Source of the DNA: Tersicoccus sp. Bi-70
GTDB taxonomy: Bacteria > Actinomycetota > Actinomycetes > Actinomycetales > Micrococcaceae
NCBI RefSeq assembly: GCF_001968825.1
Contig: NZ_MIEU01000016.1
Location: 248,001 to 312,000, forward strand
DNA length: 64,000 nt
Direction of reading: 5' to 3'
The notes beneath the pieces were generated by a model. The model was not told the DNA's origin. It ran no database searches and saw only the letters and a list, made by a program, of their open reading frames with translations. Position numbers and translations under genes: made by a program. Below, in pieces: positions 41,398 through 50,263 of the stretch. The first letter of the stretch is position 1. The number at the start of each line of letters is the position of its first letter.

Positions 41398-42675
41398 TCA
41401 GAAGGCCGACCGGCCGGTGACCTTGCGGCCGATCAGCAGGGACTGGATGAACTCGGTGCCCTCGTAGGTGTGCACGACCTCCATGTCGGTCAGGTGCCGG
41501 GCGACGTGGAAGTCGAGCAGCAGCCCGTTCCCGCCGAGCAGGTCCCGCGCCTGCTGGGCGATCACGCGGGCCTTGTTGGCGGTGTGGAACTTGGCGATCG
41601 ACGCCATGGTGCCCGTCCAGGTGCCCTTCTCCTGCAGCTCCGCCATGCGGAAGCAGATCAGCTGCATGGCGCTCAGCTCGGAGAGCATCGAGGCGAGCGT
41701 GTTCTGCACCAGCTGGTTGCCGGCGAGGGGATGCCCGAACTGCTCGCGGACCTCGGTGTACGCCACGGCGGCCTCGAAGCAGGCGACGGCGTGGCCGAGG
41801 GACTCCCAGCTGGCCCCACCCCGCGTGGTGGCCAGGACGCGGGAGGTGTCGCGGAAGCTGCGGGCGCCGGGCAGTCGGTTGGCCTCGGGGATCCGCAGAT
41901 TCTCGAAGCCGAGATCGGCCTGGAGGATGGCGCGTTTGCCGATCTTCCCGTCGATGGTGCGCGCGGTGAGCCCGGGCGGCAGCGTCTCCGGGTCGCGGGG
42001 GTCCTCCCGCTCGGCGACGAACGCCTTCACCTCACCGTCCGCCTCGTCGCGGGCCCAGATGACCGTCACGTGCGCCATCGACCCGTTGCCGATCCACCGC
42101 TTGGCGCCGTTGATGATCCAGGTGTCGCCGTCGCGCCGAGCACTGGTGTCCAGCTGCGCGGAGTCGGAGCCGCGCCGGGGCTCGGTGAGCGCGAACGCCC
42201 CGATCTTCTCCAGCCGCACCATCGCGGGCAGCCAGCGGTCCTTCTGCTCGTCGGAACCGAGCAGGTCGATGGTGCCCATGGTGAGGTTCGCCTGGACGCC
42301 GAGGAACGTGTTCATCGAGCCGTCACCGCGGGCCATCTCCACGGTCGCGAGGCCGGCGGCCAGGCGGGAGAGACCGGCCGCCCCGTGGCCGCGCAGGACG
42401 CCCCCGACCAGCCCGGTGGCGGCGAGCGGCGGCAGCAGGTCCCAGGGGAACTCGGCACGCTCCCAGTACCCGTTGATGACGGGGAGCACGTGGGCGTCGA
42501 CGTAGGCCCGCATCCGGGCACGGGCGTCGACGGCCTCGGCGGGCAGGTCGCCGGCCAGGAGGAGGTAGTCCGTGTCCCGCGGGGTCGTCAGGCTGTCCCG
42601 CAGCGAGGCGAGGTAGGCGTCGGTGTCCTCCAGCCCCCGCAGCGACCTCTGCTCGGGTGACGTCGTCTCAGTCAT
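41398..42675 (-). CDS. Acyl-CoA dehydrogenase, glutaryl-CoA-dehydrogenase-like fold, different substrate
   Basis: This gene encodes 425 residues of an FAD-dependent acyl-CoA dehydrogenase. The signatures AFALTEPRRGSDSAQL and AKRWIGNGSMAHV, and the catalytic glutamate in HTYEGTEFIQSL, place it near glutaryl-CoA dehydrogenases. The arginine that binds the glutaryl carboxylate in the true enzyme is absent: the segment reads GDGSMNTFLGVQ, where the paralogue at 44304 has GDSGLRTFVSVQ. It may act on another acyl-CoA of the pathway, such as pimeloyl-CoA or a medium-chain acid. The start overlaps the hydroxyacyl-CoA dehydrogenase stop by 8 bp. Confidence 0.87.
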   Translation of the reverse strand: MTETTSPEQRSLRGLEDTDAYLASLRDSLTTPRDTDYLLLAGDLPAEAVDARARMRAYVDAHVLPVINGYWERAEFPWDLLPPLAATGLVGGVLRGHGAAGLSRLAAGLATVEMARGDGSMNTFLGVQANLTMGTIDLLGSDEQKDRWLPAMVRLEKIGAFALTEPRRGSDSAQLDTSARRDGDTWIINGAKRWIGNGSMAHVTVIWARDEADGEVKAFVAEREDPRDPETLPPGLTARTIDGKIGKRAILQADLGFENLRIPEANRLPGARSFRDTSRVLATTRGGASWESLGHAVACFEAAVAYTEVREQFGHPLAGNQLVQNTLASMLSELSAMQLICFRMAELQEKGTWTGTMASIAKFHTANKARVIAQQARDLLGGNGLLLDFHVARHLTDMEVVHTYEGTEFIQSLLIGRKVTGRSAF

Positions 42676-43519
42676 GGTCGTACCAGCCCTTCCCGGTCTT
42701 GCGGCCGTACTCCCCGGCCTCGTACTTCGCCGTCACCAGGGGGTGCGGCAGGTCCTGCGGATCGCCGGACTGCTCGAACGCCGCCTGCCGGATCAGGTAC
42801 GACACGTCGATCCCCACGAGGTCCATGAGCTCGAAGGGTCCCATCGGGTGGCCGAGCGCGTCCCGCGCGGCGACGTCGATGTCCTCGAACGAGGCGACCC
42901 CGTCCGCGTACAGCTCCAGCGCCTCGTTCCGGACGGCGGCCAGCAACCGGTTCGCGACGAACCCGGGAACCTCCCTGGTCAGGAGGACTGGTGACTTGCC
43001 CAGGGCGCGCACCACCGCGCTGACCGTCGCGACGGTCTCGTCCGAGGTGTGCTCGTTCCGGACGTTCTCGACGGCGCGCATCACGAGCGCGGGGTTGAAG
43101 AAGTGCAGGTTGCAGACGCGGTCCGGCCGGCCGGTGGCGTCGGCGACGGCGGACGAGCCCAGGGTCGAGGAGTTGGTGGCCAGGATCGCGTGGTCCGGGG
43201 TGAGCCGGTCCAGGTCGGTGAAGATCGCCCGCTTGACGTCGAGCTTCTCGGTGGCCGCCTCGATCACCAGGTCGGCGTGAGCGGCGGGCTCCTCCAGCTC
43301 GGTCGTGAACCGGATCCTCCCGCCGGCGTCGGCGGCCTGTTCGGCGCTCAGGCGTCCCTTGGCGACCCGCCCGTCGAGCCAGCCGCGCATGTCGGTCTCT
43401 GCGGCGGTCACGGCGCCGGGGTCGACGTCGCGCACGGTCGTGGTGAAGCCGGCGACGGCGGCGGCCATGCCGATCTGGCGGCCCATGGCGCCGGAGCCGA
43501 TGACGAGGATGGTCGTCAC
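42668..43519 (-). CDS. 3-hydroxyacyl-CoA dehydrogenase
   Basis: This gene encodes 283 residues. The NAD fold is GSGAMGRQIGMAAAVAG, the catalytic His is in NLHFFNPALVMRAVE with PGFVANRLLAAVRNEA, and the C-terminal dimer domain is DVAARDALGHPMGPFELMD. Length and motifs match 3-hydroxybutyryl-CoA dehydrogenases. I chose the GTG at 43519 (VTTILVIGSG), since the nucleotide fold should begin near residue 1; sequence upstream is not protein-like. It lies 4 nt after the enoyl-CoA hydratase stop. It would oxidise 3-hydroxyacyl-CoAs from pimeloyl-CoA and from crotonyl-CoA produced by glutaryl-CoA dehydrogenase. Confidence 0.92.
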   Translation of the reverse strand: MTTILVIGSGAMGRQIGMAAAVAGFTTTVRDVDPGAVTAAETDMRGWLDGRVAKGRLSAEQAADAGGRIRFTTELEEPAAHADLVIEAATEKLDVKRAIFTDLDRLTPDHAILATNSSTLGSSAVADATGRPDRVCNLHFFNPALVMRAVENVRNEHTSDETVATVSAVVRALGKSPVLLTREVPGFVANRLLAAVRNEALELYADGVASFEDIDVAARDALGHPMGPFELMDLVGIDVSYLIRQAAFEQSGDPQDLPHPLVTAKYEAGEYGRKTGKGWYDHD

Positions 43520-43523
43520 GGCC

Positions 43524-44294
43524 TCACCGCCCCCGGAACTCGGGAGTGCGCTTGCCGAGGAACGCGGCGGCGCCCTCGGCCTTGTCCTCCGTCGTGTAGA
43601 GCAGGGTCTGCGCCAGTCGCTCCAGCAGCAGGCCGGTCGTCTGGTCCGCGTCGGCACCCCGCCGGACGATCAGCTTGGCCAGCCGGACCGCGAGCGGTCC
43701 CTTCGCCAGGACGGTGGTCGCCGTCGCGGTGGCCGCGGCGAGCAGCTCGTCCGCGGGCACCACGGTGGTGACCAGGCCGTACCGCTCCGCCTCGTCCGCC
43801 GTGAGGACGCGACCGGTGAGGATCATCTCCAGGGCCCGGCCGGCGCCGACCAGGCGAGAGAGGCGCTGGGTGCCACCGGCGCCGGGCAGCACGCCGAGCG
43901 TCGGCTCGGGCAGCGCCATCCGCGCGGTCTGCCCGGCGAGGCGGATGTCGCAGCTCATCGCCAGTTCCAGCCCGCCGCCCATCGCGACGCCGTTGATCGC
44001 GGCGATCGTGGGCTTGGGACAGTCCTCGATCCGGTCGTAGAGGCGCTGCATGGTGGCGGCGAGCCCGTGGGCCAGGTCGTACCCGGCCAGCTGGGTGATG
44101 TCCGCGCCGGCGACGAAGGCCTTCTCGCCCGCACCGGTGAAGACGATCGCGCCGACGGCGTCGTCCCCCTCCCACGCGTCGAGCACCCCGGCGATCTCGC
44201 TGAGGACGACGCCGGAGAGGGCATTGCGCACGTCCGGCCGGTTGATCGTGATGACGCCGACGCCGTCGTCGACGGTGGTGATCAGGGTCTGCAC
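43524..44294 (-). CDS. Enoyl-CoA hydratase, candidate cyclohex-1-ene-carboxyl-CoA hydratase (BadK-like)
   Basis: This gene encodes 256 residues of the crotonase family. Oxyanion-hole segments (AFVAGADITQLAG, NGVAMGGGLELAMSCD) and both catalytic glutamates (GGGLE and ALPEPTLGVLPGAGG) are present, so it is a true hydratase. By operon context it could hydrate cyclohex-1-ene-1-carboxyl-CoA (the BadK step) and/or crotonyl-CoA; sequence alone does not separate these. It lies 9 nt after the glutaryl-CoA dehydrogenase stop. The product of the SDR at 47352 fits as the next enzyme. Confidence 0.9.
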   Translation of the reverse strand: MQTLITTVDDGVGVITINRPDVRNALSGVVLSEIAGVLDAWEGDDAVGAIVFTGAGEKAFVAGADITQLAGYDLAHGLAATMQRLYDRIEDCPKPTIAAINGVAMGGGLELAMSCDIRLAGQTARMALPEPTLGVLPGAGGTQRLSRLVGAGRALEMILTGRVLTADEAERYGLVTTVVPADELLAAATATATTVLAKGPLAVRLAKLIVRRGADADQTTGLLLERLAQTLLYTTEDKAEGAAAFLGKRTPEFRGR

Positions 44295-44303
44295 CGCGGC
44301 GAC

Positions 44304-45554
44304 CTACTTCCCCGACGCCGTGAAGGCGCCGATGCCGGTCAGCGCCCGGCCGATGACCAGGGCGTGCACCTCGTCGGTGCCCTCGTACGTGCGCACGGAC
44401 TCGAGGTTGTTCGCGTGCCGCAGAGGCGCGTGGTCGCCCGTGATGCCGTTGCCCCCGAGCATCTCCCGGGCCTCCCGGGCGATGGCGATGGCCTCCCGGC
44501 AGTTGTTCAGCTTGCCCACGGAGATCGCCACCGGATCCAGCGTCCCGGCGTCCTTGGCGCGGCCGAGCTGCAGCGCCAGCAGGTACCCCTTCGTGATCTC
44601 CAGGGCCATGTCCGCCAGCTTCGCCTGGGTGAGCTGGAACGCCGTCAGCGGCGTGCCGAACTGGGTCCGTTCCCCGCCGTACCGCAGGACGGCCTCGAAG
44701 CTGTCCCGCGCCGCTCCCATGACGCCCCAGATGATCCCGTAGCGCGCCTCGTTCAGGCACGCGAACGGCCCCTTGAGCCCCACGGCGGAGTCCGCCGGCA
44801 GGACGGCGTCGGCGGGCAGCCGGACGTCGGTGAGGGTGATGTCGCACTGGACGGAGGCCCGCATCGACAGCTTGGCGGGGATCGCCTCGGCATGGAAGCC
44901 CGGCGTGTTCGTCGGGACGACGAACCCGCGCACGCCACGGGCGTCCCCGGGCTCGCCGGTCTGCGCCCAGATGACGGCGACGTCGGCGATCGTGGCCAGC
45001 CCGATCCACCGCTTGGACCCGTTGAGCACCCAGTCGCCGCCGGGCTGTTCGACGGCGGTCGTCCGCATGGAGGCCGGGTCGGAGCCGGCGGTGGGTTCGG
45101 TCAGCCCGAAGCAGCCGATCGCCTCCCCCGCGGCCATCGGCGGGAGCCACCGCTGCTTCTGCTCCTCGGAGCCGTGCTTGTGCAGGGCCGACATGGCCAG
45201 CGATCCCTGCACGGAGACGAACGTGCGCAGCCCCGAGTCGCCGGCCTCCAGCTCGGAGGCGGCCAGCCCGTACTCGACGGCCGACCGGCCGGCGCACCCG
45301 TAGCCGTCCAGGTGCATGCCGAGCAGGCCGAGCCGGGCGAGCTCGGGGACGATCTCACGGGGGAACACGGCCTGCTCGTACCAGCCGGCGATGTTCGGGC
45401 GGATGTGCTCGTCCACGAGGGAGCGCACGGACCGGGCCAGGTCCTTCTCGTCCGGGGAGAACTGGCCGTCCAGTCCGATCAGGTCGACCGGACCGAGGAA
45501 GGACGCGTCGGTGCCCGTCCGGGATCCGGGTGCGCGGGTGTCGGTGGTCGTCAC
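44304..45554 (-). CDS. gcdH: Glutaryl-CoA dehydrogenase
   Basis: This gene encodes 416 residues. The enzyme converts glutaryl-CoA to crotonyl-CoA and CO2 with FAD. Diagnostic features are the arginine in DSGLRTFVSVQGSLAM (position of the carboxylate-binding Arg of characterised enzymes), CFGLTEPTAGSDP, the catalytic Glu in RTYEGTDEVHAL, and MLGGNGIT. GTG start at 45554 with AGGAGG 7 nt upstream; it overlaps the CoA-ligase stop by 4 bp. In this operon it would take the C5 product left after one round of beta-oxidation of C7 pimeloyl-CoA. Confidence 0.9.
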   Translation of the reverse strand: MTTTDTRAPGSRTGTDASFLGPVDLIGLDGQFSPDEKDLARSVRSLVDEHIRPNIAGWYEQAVFPREIVPELARLGLLGMHLDGYGCAGRSAVEYGLAASELEAGDSGLRTFVSVQGSLAMSALHKHGSEEQKQRWLPPMAAGEAIGCFGLTEPTAGSDPASMRTTAVEQPGGDWVLNGSKRWIGLATIADVAVIWAQTGEPGDARGVRGFVVPTNTPGFHAEAIPAKLSMRASVQCDITLTDVRLPADAVLPADSAVGLKGPFACLNEARYGIIWGVMGAARDSFEAVLRYGGERTQFGTPLTAFQLTQAKLADMALEITKGYLLALQLGRAKDAGTLDPVAISVGKLNNCREAIAIAREAREMLGGNGITGDHAPLRHANNLESVRTYEGTDEVHALVIGRALTGIGAFTASGK

Positions 45555-47323
45555 GGGGTTGCCTCCTGCGGTGCTGTGCTGTCGATGGGAGCGCTGTCGA
45601 TGGGAGCGCTGTCGATGGGACCGCTGTCGATCGACACGCTATCGGTCGCTGTGCTCTCGACCGGGCCGCCGGCGGCGAGGCGGGCGGTCTCGTCGGCCAG
45701 GTCCTGCCGGATCTTGAACTTCTGGATCTTGCCGCTGGCGGTGCGCGGGAAGTCCTCGACCACCTTGAGCACCTCGGGCCAGTAGGGCTTGGCCAGGCCC
45801 TTGACCTCGAGGAAGTGCCGGAGGTCCTCGAGGGTGAAGGGGTCGGCGTCGCGCAGCTGGACGACGACGCCGCCGATCTCCTGCAGGCGCGGGTGCGGGA
45901 CGGCGACCAGGGCGACGCCGGTGATCCGCGGGTGCTCGTAGATGATGTTCTCCACGTAGGCCACCGGGATGTTCTCCCCGCCGCGGATGATGATGTCCTT
46001 GGTGCGCCCGGCGAGCCCGACGTAGCGGTCCTCGTCCATCGTGCCGAGGTCGCCCGTGTCGAACCAGCCGTCGTGCAGCTCGGCGCGGGTGGCGTCGAGC
46101 TGCTCGAGGTAGCCCCGGAACAGGAAGGCTCCCCGCACCTGGATCCGGCCCTCCTCGCCCGCGGGCGTCGGCTGTCCGGTCAGGTCGACGATGCGCAGGT
46201 CCATGCCGGGCAGGGGGCGGCCTTCGGAGCCGAGGATCTTCTCCTCCGGGTCGCCCGGGCTGCCCATGGTGACGAGGCAGCACTCCGTCTGCCCCCAGCC
46301 ACCGAAGACGCTCAGGCCGGGCAGCACCTCCTTGGCGCGCCGGAGGACCGCCCCGGGGATGGGTGCCCCCATGCAGCAGAAGCGGGCCAGGCTGGAGGTG
46401 TCGTGCTCGCCCAGCCCGTCGGCGTCGAGCAGGTCCTGCAGGAACGGGGTGGCACCGGAGGTGTGCTGGATCCCGTGTTCCTCCACGAGCCGGAGGAACT
46501 CGGCGGCGTTCCAGACCTCCTGGAAGACGCCGGTGGCGCCGAGCATCAGCGGCAGCGCGACCCCGTAGAGGTACCCGGTCAGGTGGCTGAACGTCGAGGC
46601 CATGTGGATGACGGCGGTCTCGTCCATGCCGAGCCGGTCCGGCCACGGCAGCGATCCGGCGAGCACCGTGTTGTGGGCGTGCATCACCCCCTTGGGGCTG
46701 CCCGTGGTCCCGGACGTGAACATGATCAGGGCCAGGTCGTCCGGATCCGGTCGCCGGGCGGCGACCTCGTCGGCAGTGATGCCGCGAGCGCGGCCGCGCT
46801 CGGCGAGGGCGTCCCACGTCAGGAAGCCGGGCCGGTCGGCCGTCTCCCCGAGCACCACGCAGTGCGTCAGCTCCGGCAGGTCGCCCCGCAGCCGCTCGAT
46901 CATCGCGACGTGGTCGAACTTCCGGTGCTCCGCCGGGACGAACACGACCCGGGTGCGGGCCCGGGCGGCCATGTACCCGATCTCGCGGTCGCGGAAGATC
47001 GGCACGAGCGGGTTGGTGACGGCGCCGACGCGCTGGGCGGCCAGGTGGGCGACGATCCACTCGTGCCGGTTGGGCAACTGGATGGAGACGGTGTCGCCCG
47101 CCGCGACCCCGAGGTCGAGCAGCCCGGCGGCGACGTCGTCGACCAGGCGCCCGAGCTCGCGGTAGGTGCGGGACCCGCCGGTGTCGATGTTGGCGACCCG
47201 GTCCGGGTGGGCGCGCACGGCGTCGTCCAGGTAGTCGATCAGCAGGCGGTTCTTCCAGTGACCCGCGGCGCGGAAGTCGTCCGCCTCGGCAGGAGGCTCC
47301 AGCATGGCGAAGGGTGTGCTCAT
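45551..47323 (-). CDS. aliA: Cyclohexanecarboxylate-CoA ligase (AliA-like acyl-CoA synthetase)
   Basis: This gene encodes 590 residues of an AMP-forming ligase. Motifs: LIMFTSGTTGSPKGVMHAH (P-loop), GGWGQTECC, DGWFDTGDLG, the hinge GRTKDIIIRGGENI, and the catalytic lysine in RTASGKIQKFKIRQ. It activates a carboxylic acid to its CoA thioester. Assignment to cyclohexanecarboxylate rests on the AliB, BadH and BadI homologues beside it. The C-terminal tail ends in four 15-bp DNA repeats (45579-45638) coding IDSAP-type units, which are probably disordered. Start ATG 47323. Confidence 0.85.
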   Translation of the reverse strand: MSTPFAMLEPPAEADDFRAAGHWKNRLLIDYLDDAVRAHPDRVANIDTGGSRTYRELGRLVDDVAAGLLDLGVAAGDTVSIQLPNRHEWIVAHLAAQRVGAVTNPLVPIFRDREIGYMAARARTRVVFVPAEHRKFDHVAMIERLRGDLPELTHCVVLGETADRPGFLTWDALAERGRARGITADEVAARRPDPDDLALIMFTSGTTGSPKGVMHAHNTVLAGSLPWPDRLGMDETAVIHMASTFSHLTGYLYGVALPLMLGATGVFQEVWNAAEFLRLVEEHGIQHTSGATPFLQDLLDADGLGEHDTSSLARFCCMGAPIPGAVLRRAKEVLPGLSVFGGWGQTECCLVTMGSPGDPEEKILGSEGRPLPGMDLRIVDLTGQPTPAGEEGRIQVRGAFLFRGYLEQLDATRAELHDGWFDTGDLGTMDEDRYVGLAGRTKDIIIRGGENIPVAYVENIIYEHPRITGVALVAVPHPRLQEIGGVVVQLRDADPFTLEDLRHFLEVKGLAKPYWPEVLKVVEDFPRTASGKIQKFKIRQDLADETARLAAGGPVESTATDSVSIDSGPIDSAPIDSAPIDSTAPQEATP

Positions 47324-47351
47324 GGTCCGTCCTTGGTCGCTCGAGGGGATA

Positions 47352-48110
47352 TCAGATCATCGTGAGTCCGCCGGAGACGGACAGGGTCTGGCCGGTGATG
47401 TAGGAGGCCTCGTCGGAGGCGAGGAAGGCGACGGCGTTGGCCAGGTCCTCCGGTTGTGCGAGCCGGCGCAGCGGGATGGCCTTCTCCAGCGCGGCCCGCA
47501 GCTTCGGGTTCTCCTCGCTGATGCCGGCGAACAGGGGCGTGTCGGCGGGGCCGGGGCACACCGCGTTGACGGTGATGTTCTGCCGGGCGGTCTCCCGGGC
47601 GAGGGTCTTGGTGAAGGCGACGATGCCGCCCTTGGCCGCCGAGTACACCGCTTCCCCCGAGGAGCCGACCCGGGCGGCGTCCGAGCCGACGTTGACGATG
47701 GTGGCGCGATCCTGGCCCCCGTCCTGCTCGGCGATCGCGCGCAGCATGGCCTGACTGCAGTGCAGCGTGCCGTAGAGGTTGATGCCGATCACCCGGTCCC
47801 AGTCCTCGACGTCGCTGTCGACGAACGGCCCGACCTTGTCCCACCCGGCGTTGTTGACGAGGATGTCGATCCGGCCGAACTCGGCCATCACCGCGCGGAC
47901 GGCGTCGTCGACGGACTCGCGGGACGTCACGTCGGTGTGGAGGCCGATCGCCGGTCCGCCGAGGCTCGCGGCCGTCTCCCTGGCGGCGGCCTCGTTGATG
48001 TCGCTGACGACGACGGTCGCGCCCTCGGCGGCGAGCTTGGTGGCGATGCCCCTGCCGATGCCGCTGGCCGCACCGGTGACGACGGCGATCCTGTTCTCGA
48101 GCTTTCCCAT
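47352..48110 (-). CDS. badH: 2-hydroxycyclohexanecarboxyl-CoA dehydrogenase (BadH-like SDR)
   Basis: This gene encodes 252 residues of an NAD-dependent short-chain dehydrogenase. It has TGAASGIGRGIA, DILVNNAGWDKVGPF, and the unusually specific stretch SDAARVGSSGEAVYSAAKGG containing the YxxxK pair, then CPGPADTP and YITGQTLSVSGGLTM. NNAGWDK and DAARVGSSGEAVY are, from memory, the signature strings of BadH of Rhodopseudomonas palustris. It should oxidise 2-hydroxycyclohexanecarboxyl-CoA to the 2-keto compound that BadI then opens. It lies 53 nt after aliB. Confidence 0.9.
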   Translation of the reverse strand: MGKLENRIAVVTGAASGIGRGIATKLAAEGATVVVSDINEAAARETAASLGGPAIGLHTDVTSRESVDDAVRAVMAEFGRIDILVNNAGWDKVGPFVDSDVEDWDRVIGINLYGTLHCSQAMLRAIAEQDGGQDRATIVNVGSDAARVGSSGEAVYSAAKGGIVAFTKTLARETARQNITVNAVCPGPADTPLFAGISEENPKLRAALEKAIPLRRLAQPEDLANAVAFLASDEASYITGQTLSVSGGLTMI

Positions 48111-48163
48111 GGGTTCTCCTGGCTCCGCGTGGTGGGTGGGTGATCGGGTCGGTCGGGACGGCG

Positions 48164-49309
48164 TCAGGGCGCGAACTCGCGGCCGACCGCCTGGCGGGCG
48201 ATGATCAGCTTCATGATCTGGGCGGTGCCGTCGCCGATCTGCAGGCCCAGCACGTCGCGCAGTCGCTGCTCGAGCGGCCGGTCGGTGCGGTAGCCGGACT
48301 GGCCGTGCAGGAGCAGGCAGGAGTTGATCACCTCGTAGGCGGTCTTCGGCGCCCACCACTTGCACATCGCGGCCTGCGAGGTGTGCGGCAGTCCCTCGTC
48401 CTTGAGCCACAGCGCCTGGTGGCAGAGCAGCCGGGCGGCGGTCAGCAGCGTCTCGCTCTCGGCCAGCGGGAACGCGACCCCCTGGAAGCTGCTCAGCGGC
48501 TTGTCGAAGGCCTCCCGCCCCTTGACGTACTCCCACGTCTCCTCGACGCTGACGGCGGCGGCGCCGATGCACTGCAGCCCGATCAGGGCGCGGGAGAAGT
48601 CGAAGCCCTGCATCACCTGGGTGAACGCCTGCCCCTCGCTGCCGAGCAGGTGCTCGTCGGGGATCCACGCCTCGGTGTAGTGGGCCAGGCCGCGGGTGAC
48701 GGCGCGGGTGCCCATGTCCTCGACGGCCTCGAGGGTGACGCCGTCGGCGTGCAGGTCGGTGACGAACGCGCTGATGCCGCGGCCGCGGCGCTGCGCGTCG
48801 TCGGTCTTCGCGAACACGACGGCGGCGTCGGCCTGCAGGGCGAAGGACATCGACTTGGTGCCGTCGAGCACCCAGCCCCCGCGCTCACGCCGGGCCGTGA
48901 GCGACGGGTTGCCGGCGTCGGAGCCGGCGGTCGGCTCCGAGAGGCCGATCGCGACGATCCCGTCACCGCTGGTGATCCGCGGTACCCAGCGCCGGGCGAC
49001 GTCGCTCGTCGCGTTCGCCAGCAGGATCTGGCCCACCAGGGACCCGACGACCTGCAGGTACGCGACGTTGAAGTCGCCGCGGGCGATCTCCTCGGTGATC
49101 AGGCCCGAGCTCAGGCGCGGCTCGTCCCGGCCGCCGAAGGCGGAGGGCAGTTCGGGGGCGATCAGGCCGCGCCCGCCGATCTCCCGGCGCAGGTCCGGGT
49201 CGATCCGGCGGTCGATCTCGCGCTGCCGGTAGCCGGGGGCGATCTGCTCGGCGACCGAGCGCGCCTCCTTGACCAGGCGGTGCTGGGACTCGGTGAGGGT
49301 GAAGTCCAT
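48164..49309 (-). CDS. aliB: Cyclohexanecarboxyl-CoA dehydrogenase (AliB-like)
   Basis: This gene encodes 381 residues of an acyl-CoA dehydrogenase-fold flavoprotein. The segments EEIARGDFNVAYLQVVGSL, MQGFDFSRALIGLQCIGAA, AAMCKWWAPKTAYEVI and DVLGLQIGDGTAQIMKLI match, from memory, AliB of R. palustris. Where ordinary acyl-CoA dehydrogenases have the catalytic glutamate (YEGT) this protein has GDGT, which fits the aspartate-dependent mechanism reported for alicyclic acyl-CoA dehydrogenases. It should introduce the ring double bond giving cyclohex-1-ene-1-carboxyl-CoA. ATG at 49309, 62 nt after badI. Confidence 0.9.
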   Translation of the reverse strand: MDFTLTESQHRLVKEARSVAEQIAPGYRQREIDRRIDPDLRREIGGRGLIAPELPSAFGGRDEPRLSSGLITEEIARGDFNVAYLQVVGSLVGQILLANATSDVARRWVPRITSGDGIVAIGLSEPTAGSDAGNPSLTARRERGGWVLDGTKSMSFALQADAAVVFAKTDDAQRRGRGISAFVTDLHADGVTLEAVEDMGTRAVTRGLAHYTEAWIPDEHLLGSEGQAFTQVMQGFDFSRALIGLQCIGAAAVSVEETWEYVKGREAFDKPLSSFQGVAFPLAESETLLTAARLLCHQALWLKDEGLPHTSQAAMCKWWAPKTAYEVINSCLLLHGQSGYRTDRPLEQRLRDVLGLQIGDGTAQIMKLIIARQAVGREFAP

Positions 49310-49371
49310 GGGTGCGTTCGGCCTCTCTGCGTCGTCGGAGGGGGGCTGCCGGTCGGAACGGGTGCCGGCGG

Positions 49372-50193
49372 TCAGTGGGTCTGCACGTACCGGTTGAACT
49401 CGGGCTGCCGCTTCTCGGCGAACGCCGCGGCGCCCTCGGCCCCCTCGGGCGAGGCGACGAACAGGTCGAGGGCGGACATCGCCATGTTGCTCAGGCCCGC
49501 CTGGTGGTCGGTGTCGGCGTTGAAGGACTGCTTGAGGAATCGCAGGGCCGTGGGGCTCTTCTCGGCGATCTCCGCGGCCCACGCCTTCGCCTCGTCGAGC
49601 AGACGCTCCGGTTCGACGACGGCGTTGACCAGACCCCAGCGCTCGGCGGTGGCGGCGTCGTACTGGCGGCACAGGTACCAGATCTCCCGGGCCCGCTTCT
49701 CCCCCACCACCCGGGCCAGGTAGGCCGAGCCGAATCCCGCGTCGAAGGAGCCGACCTTCGGCCCGGACTGCCCGAAGCGGGCGGTCGAGGAGGCGATGGA
49801 CAGGTCGCACAGCACGTGCAGCACGTGGCCGCCGCCGATGGCCAGGCCGTTCACCGCGGCGATGACGGGCTTGGGAATGTCCCGGATCAGCTTGTGCAGG
49901 TAGCCGATCTCGAACATGCCGGACTCGGTGGGCCCGTAGTCGCCGGTCTCCGCGCGCTGCTTGACGTCCCCGCCGGTGCAGAACGCCTTCTCCCCGGCGC
50001 CGGTGAGGATCACCGCCTGCACGGACCGATCCGCCCACGCGGCGCGGAAGGCCCTGATCAGCTCCTCGACGGTGCGGCCGCGGAAGGCGTTGTAGCGCGC
50101 GGGCCGGTTCATGGTGATGACGGCGGTCGGGCCGTCCACCTCGTAGAGGATGTCCTCGAAGGCCGTGGTCGGGGAGTCGGTCGTCGTCGTCAT
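49372..50193 (-). CDS. badI: 2-ketocyclohexanecarboxyl-CoA hydrolase (BadI-like)
   Basis: This gene encodes 273 residues of the crotonase family, MenB-like branch. FEDILYEVDG near the N-terminus, YNAFRGRTVEELI, AFCTGGDVKQR, GQSGPKVGSFDAGFGSAYLA, VGEKRAREIWYLCRQY and FNADTDHQAGLSNM match BadI of R. palustris as I recall it. BadI hydrolytically opens the ring of 2-ketocyclohexanecarboxyl-CoA to pimeloyl-CoA. The crotonase glutamates are replaced (GGGHVLHVLCD), so it is not a hydratase. GGAAGGA precedes the ATG. It is the first enzyme gene after the regulator. Confidence 0.92.
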   Translation of the reverse strand: MTTTTDSPTTAFEDILYEVDGPTAVITMNRPARYNAFRGRTVEELIRAFRAAWADRSVQAVILTGAGEKAFCTGGDVKQRAETGDYGPTESGMFEIGYLHKLIRDIPKPVIAAVNGLAIGGGHVLHVLCDLSIASSTARFGQSGPKVGSFDAGFGSAYLARVVGEKRAREIWYLCRQYDAATAERWGLVNAVVEPERLLDEAKAWAAEIAEKSPTALRFLKQSFNADTDHQAGLSNMAMSALDLFVASPEGAEGAAAFAEKRQPEFNRYVQTH

Positions 50194-50263
50194 GGTGGTC
50201 CTTCCCAGCGGGTCGATCGGTGTCGGAGCGGTGCTGTCGGAGCGGTGGTGTCGGAGCGGCGAT

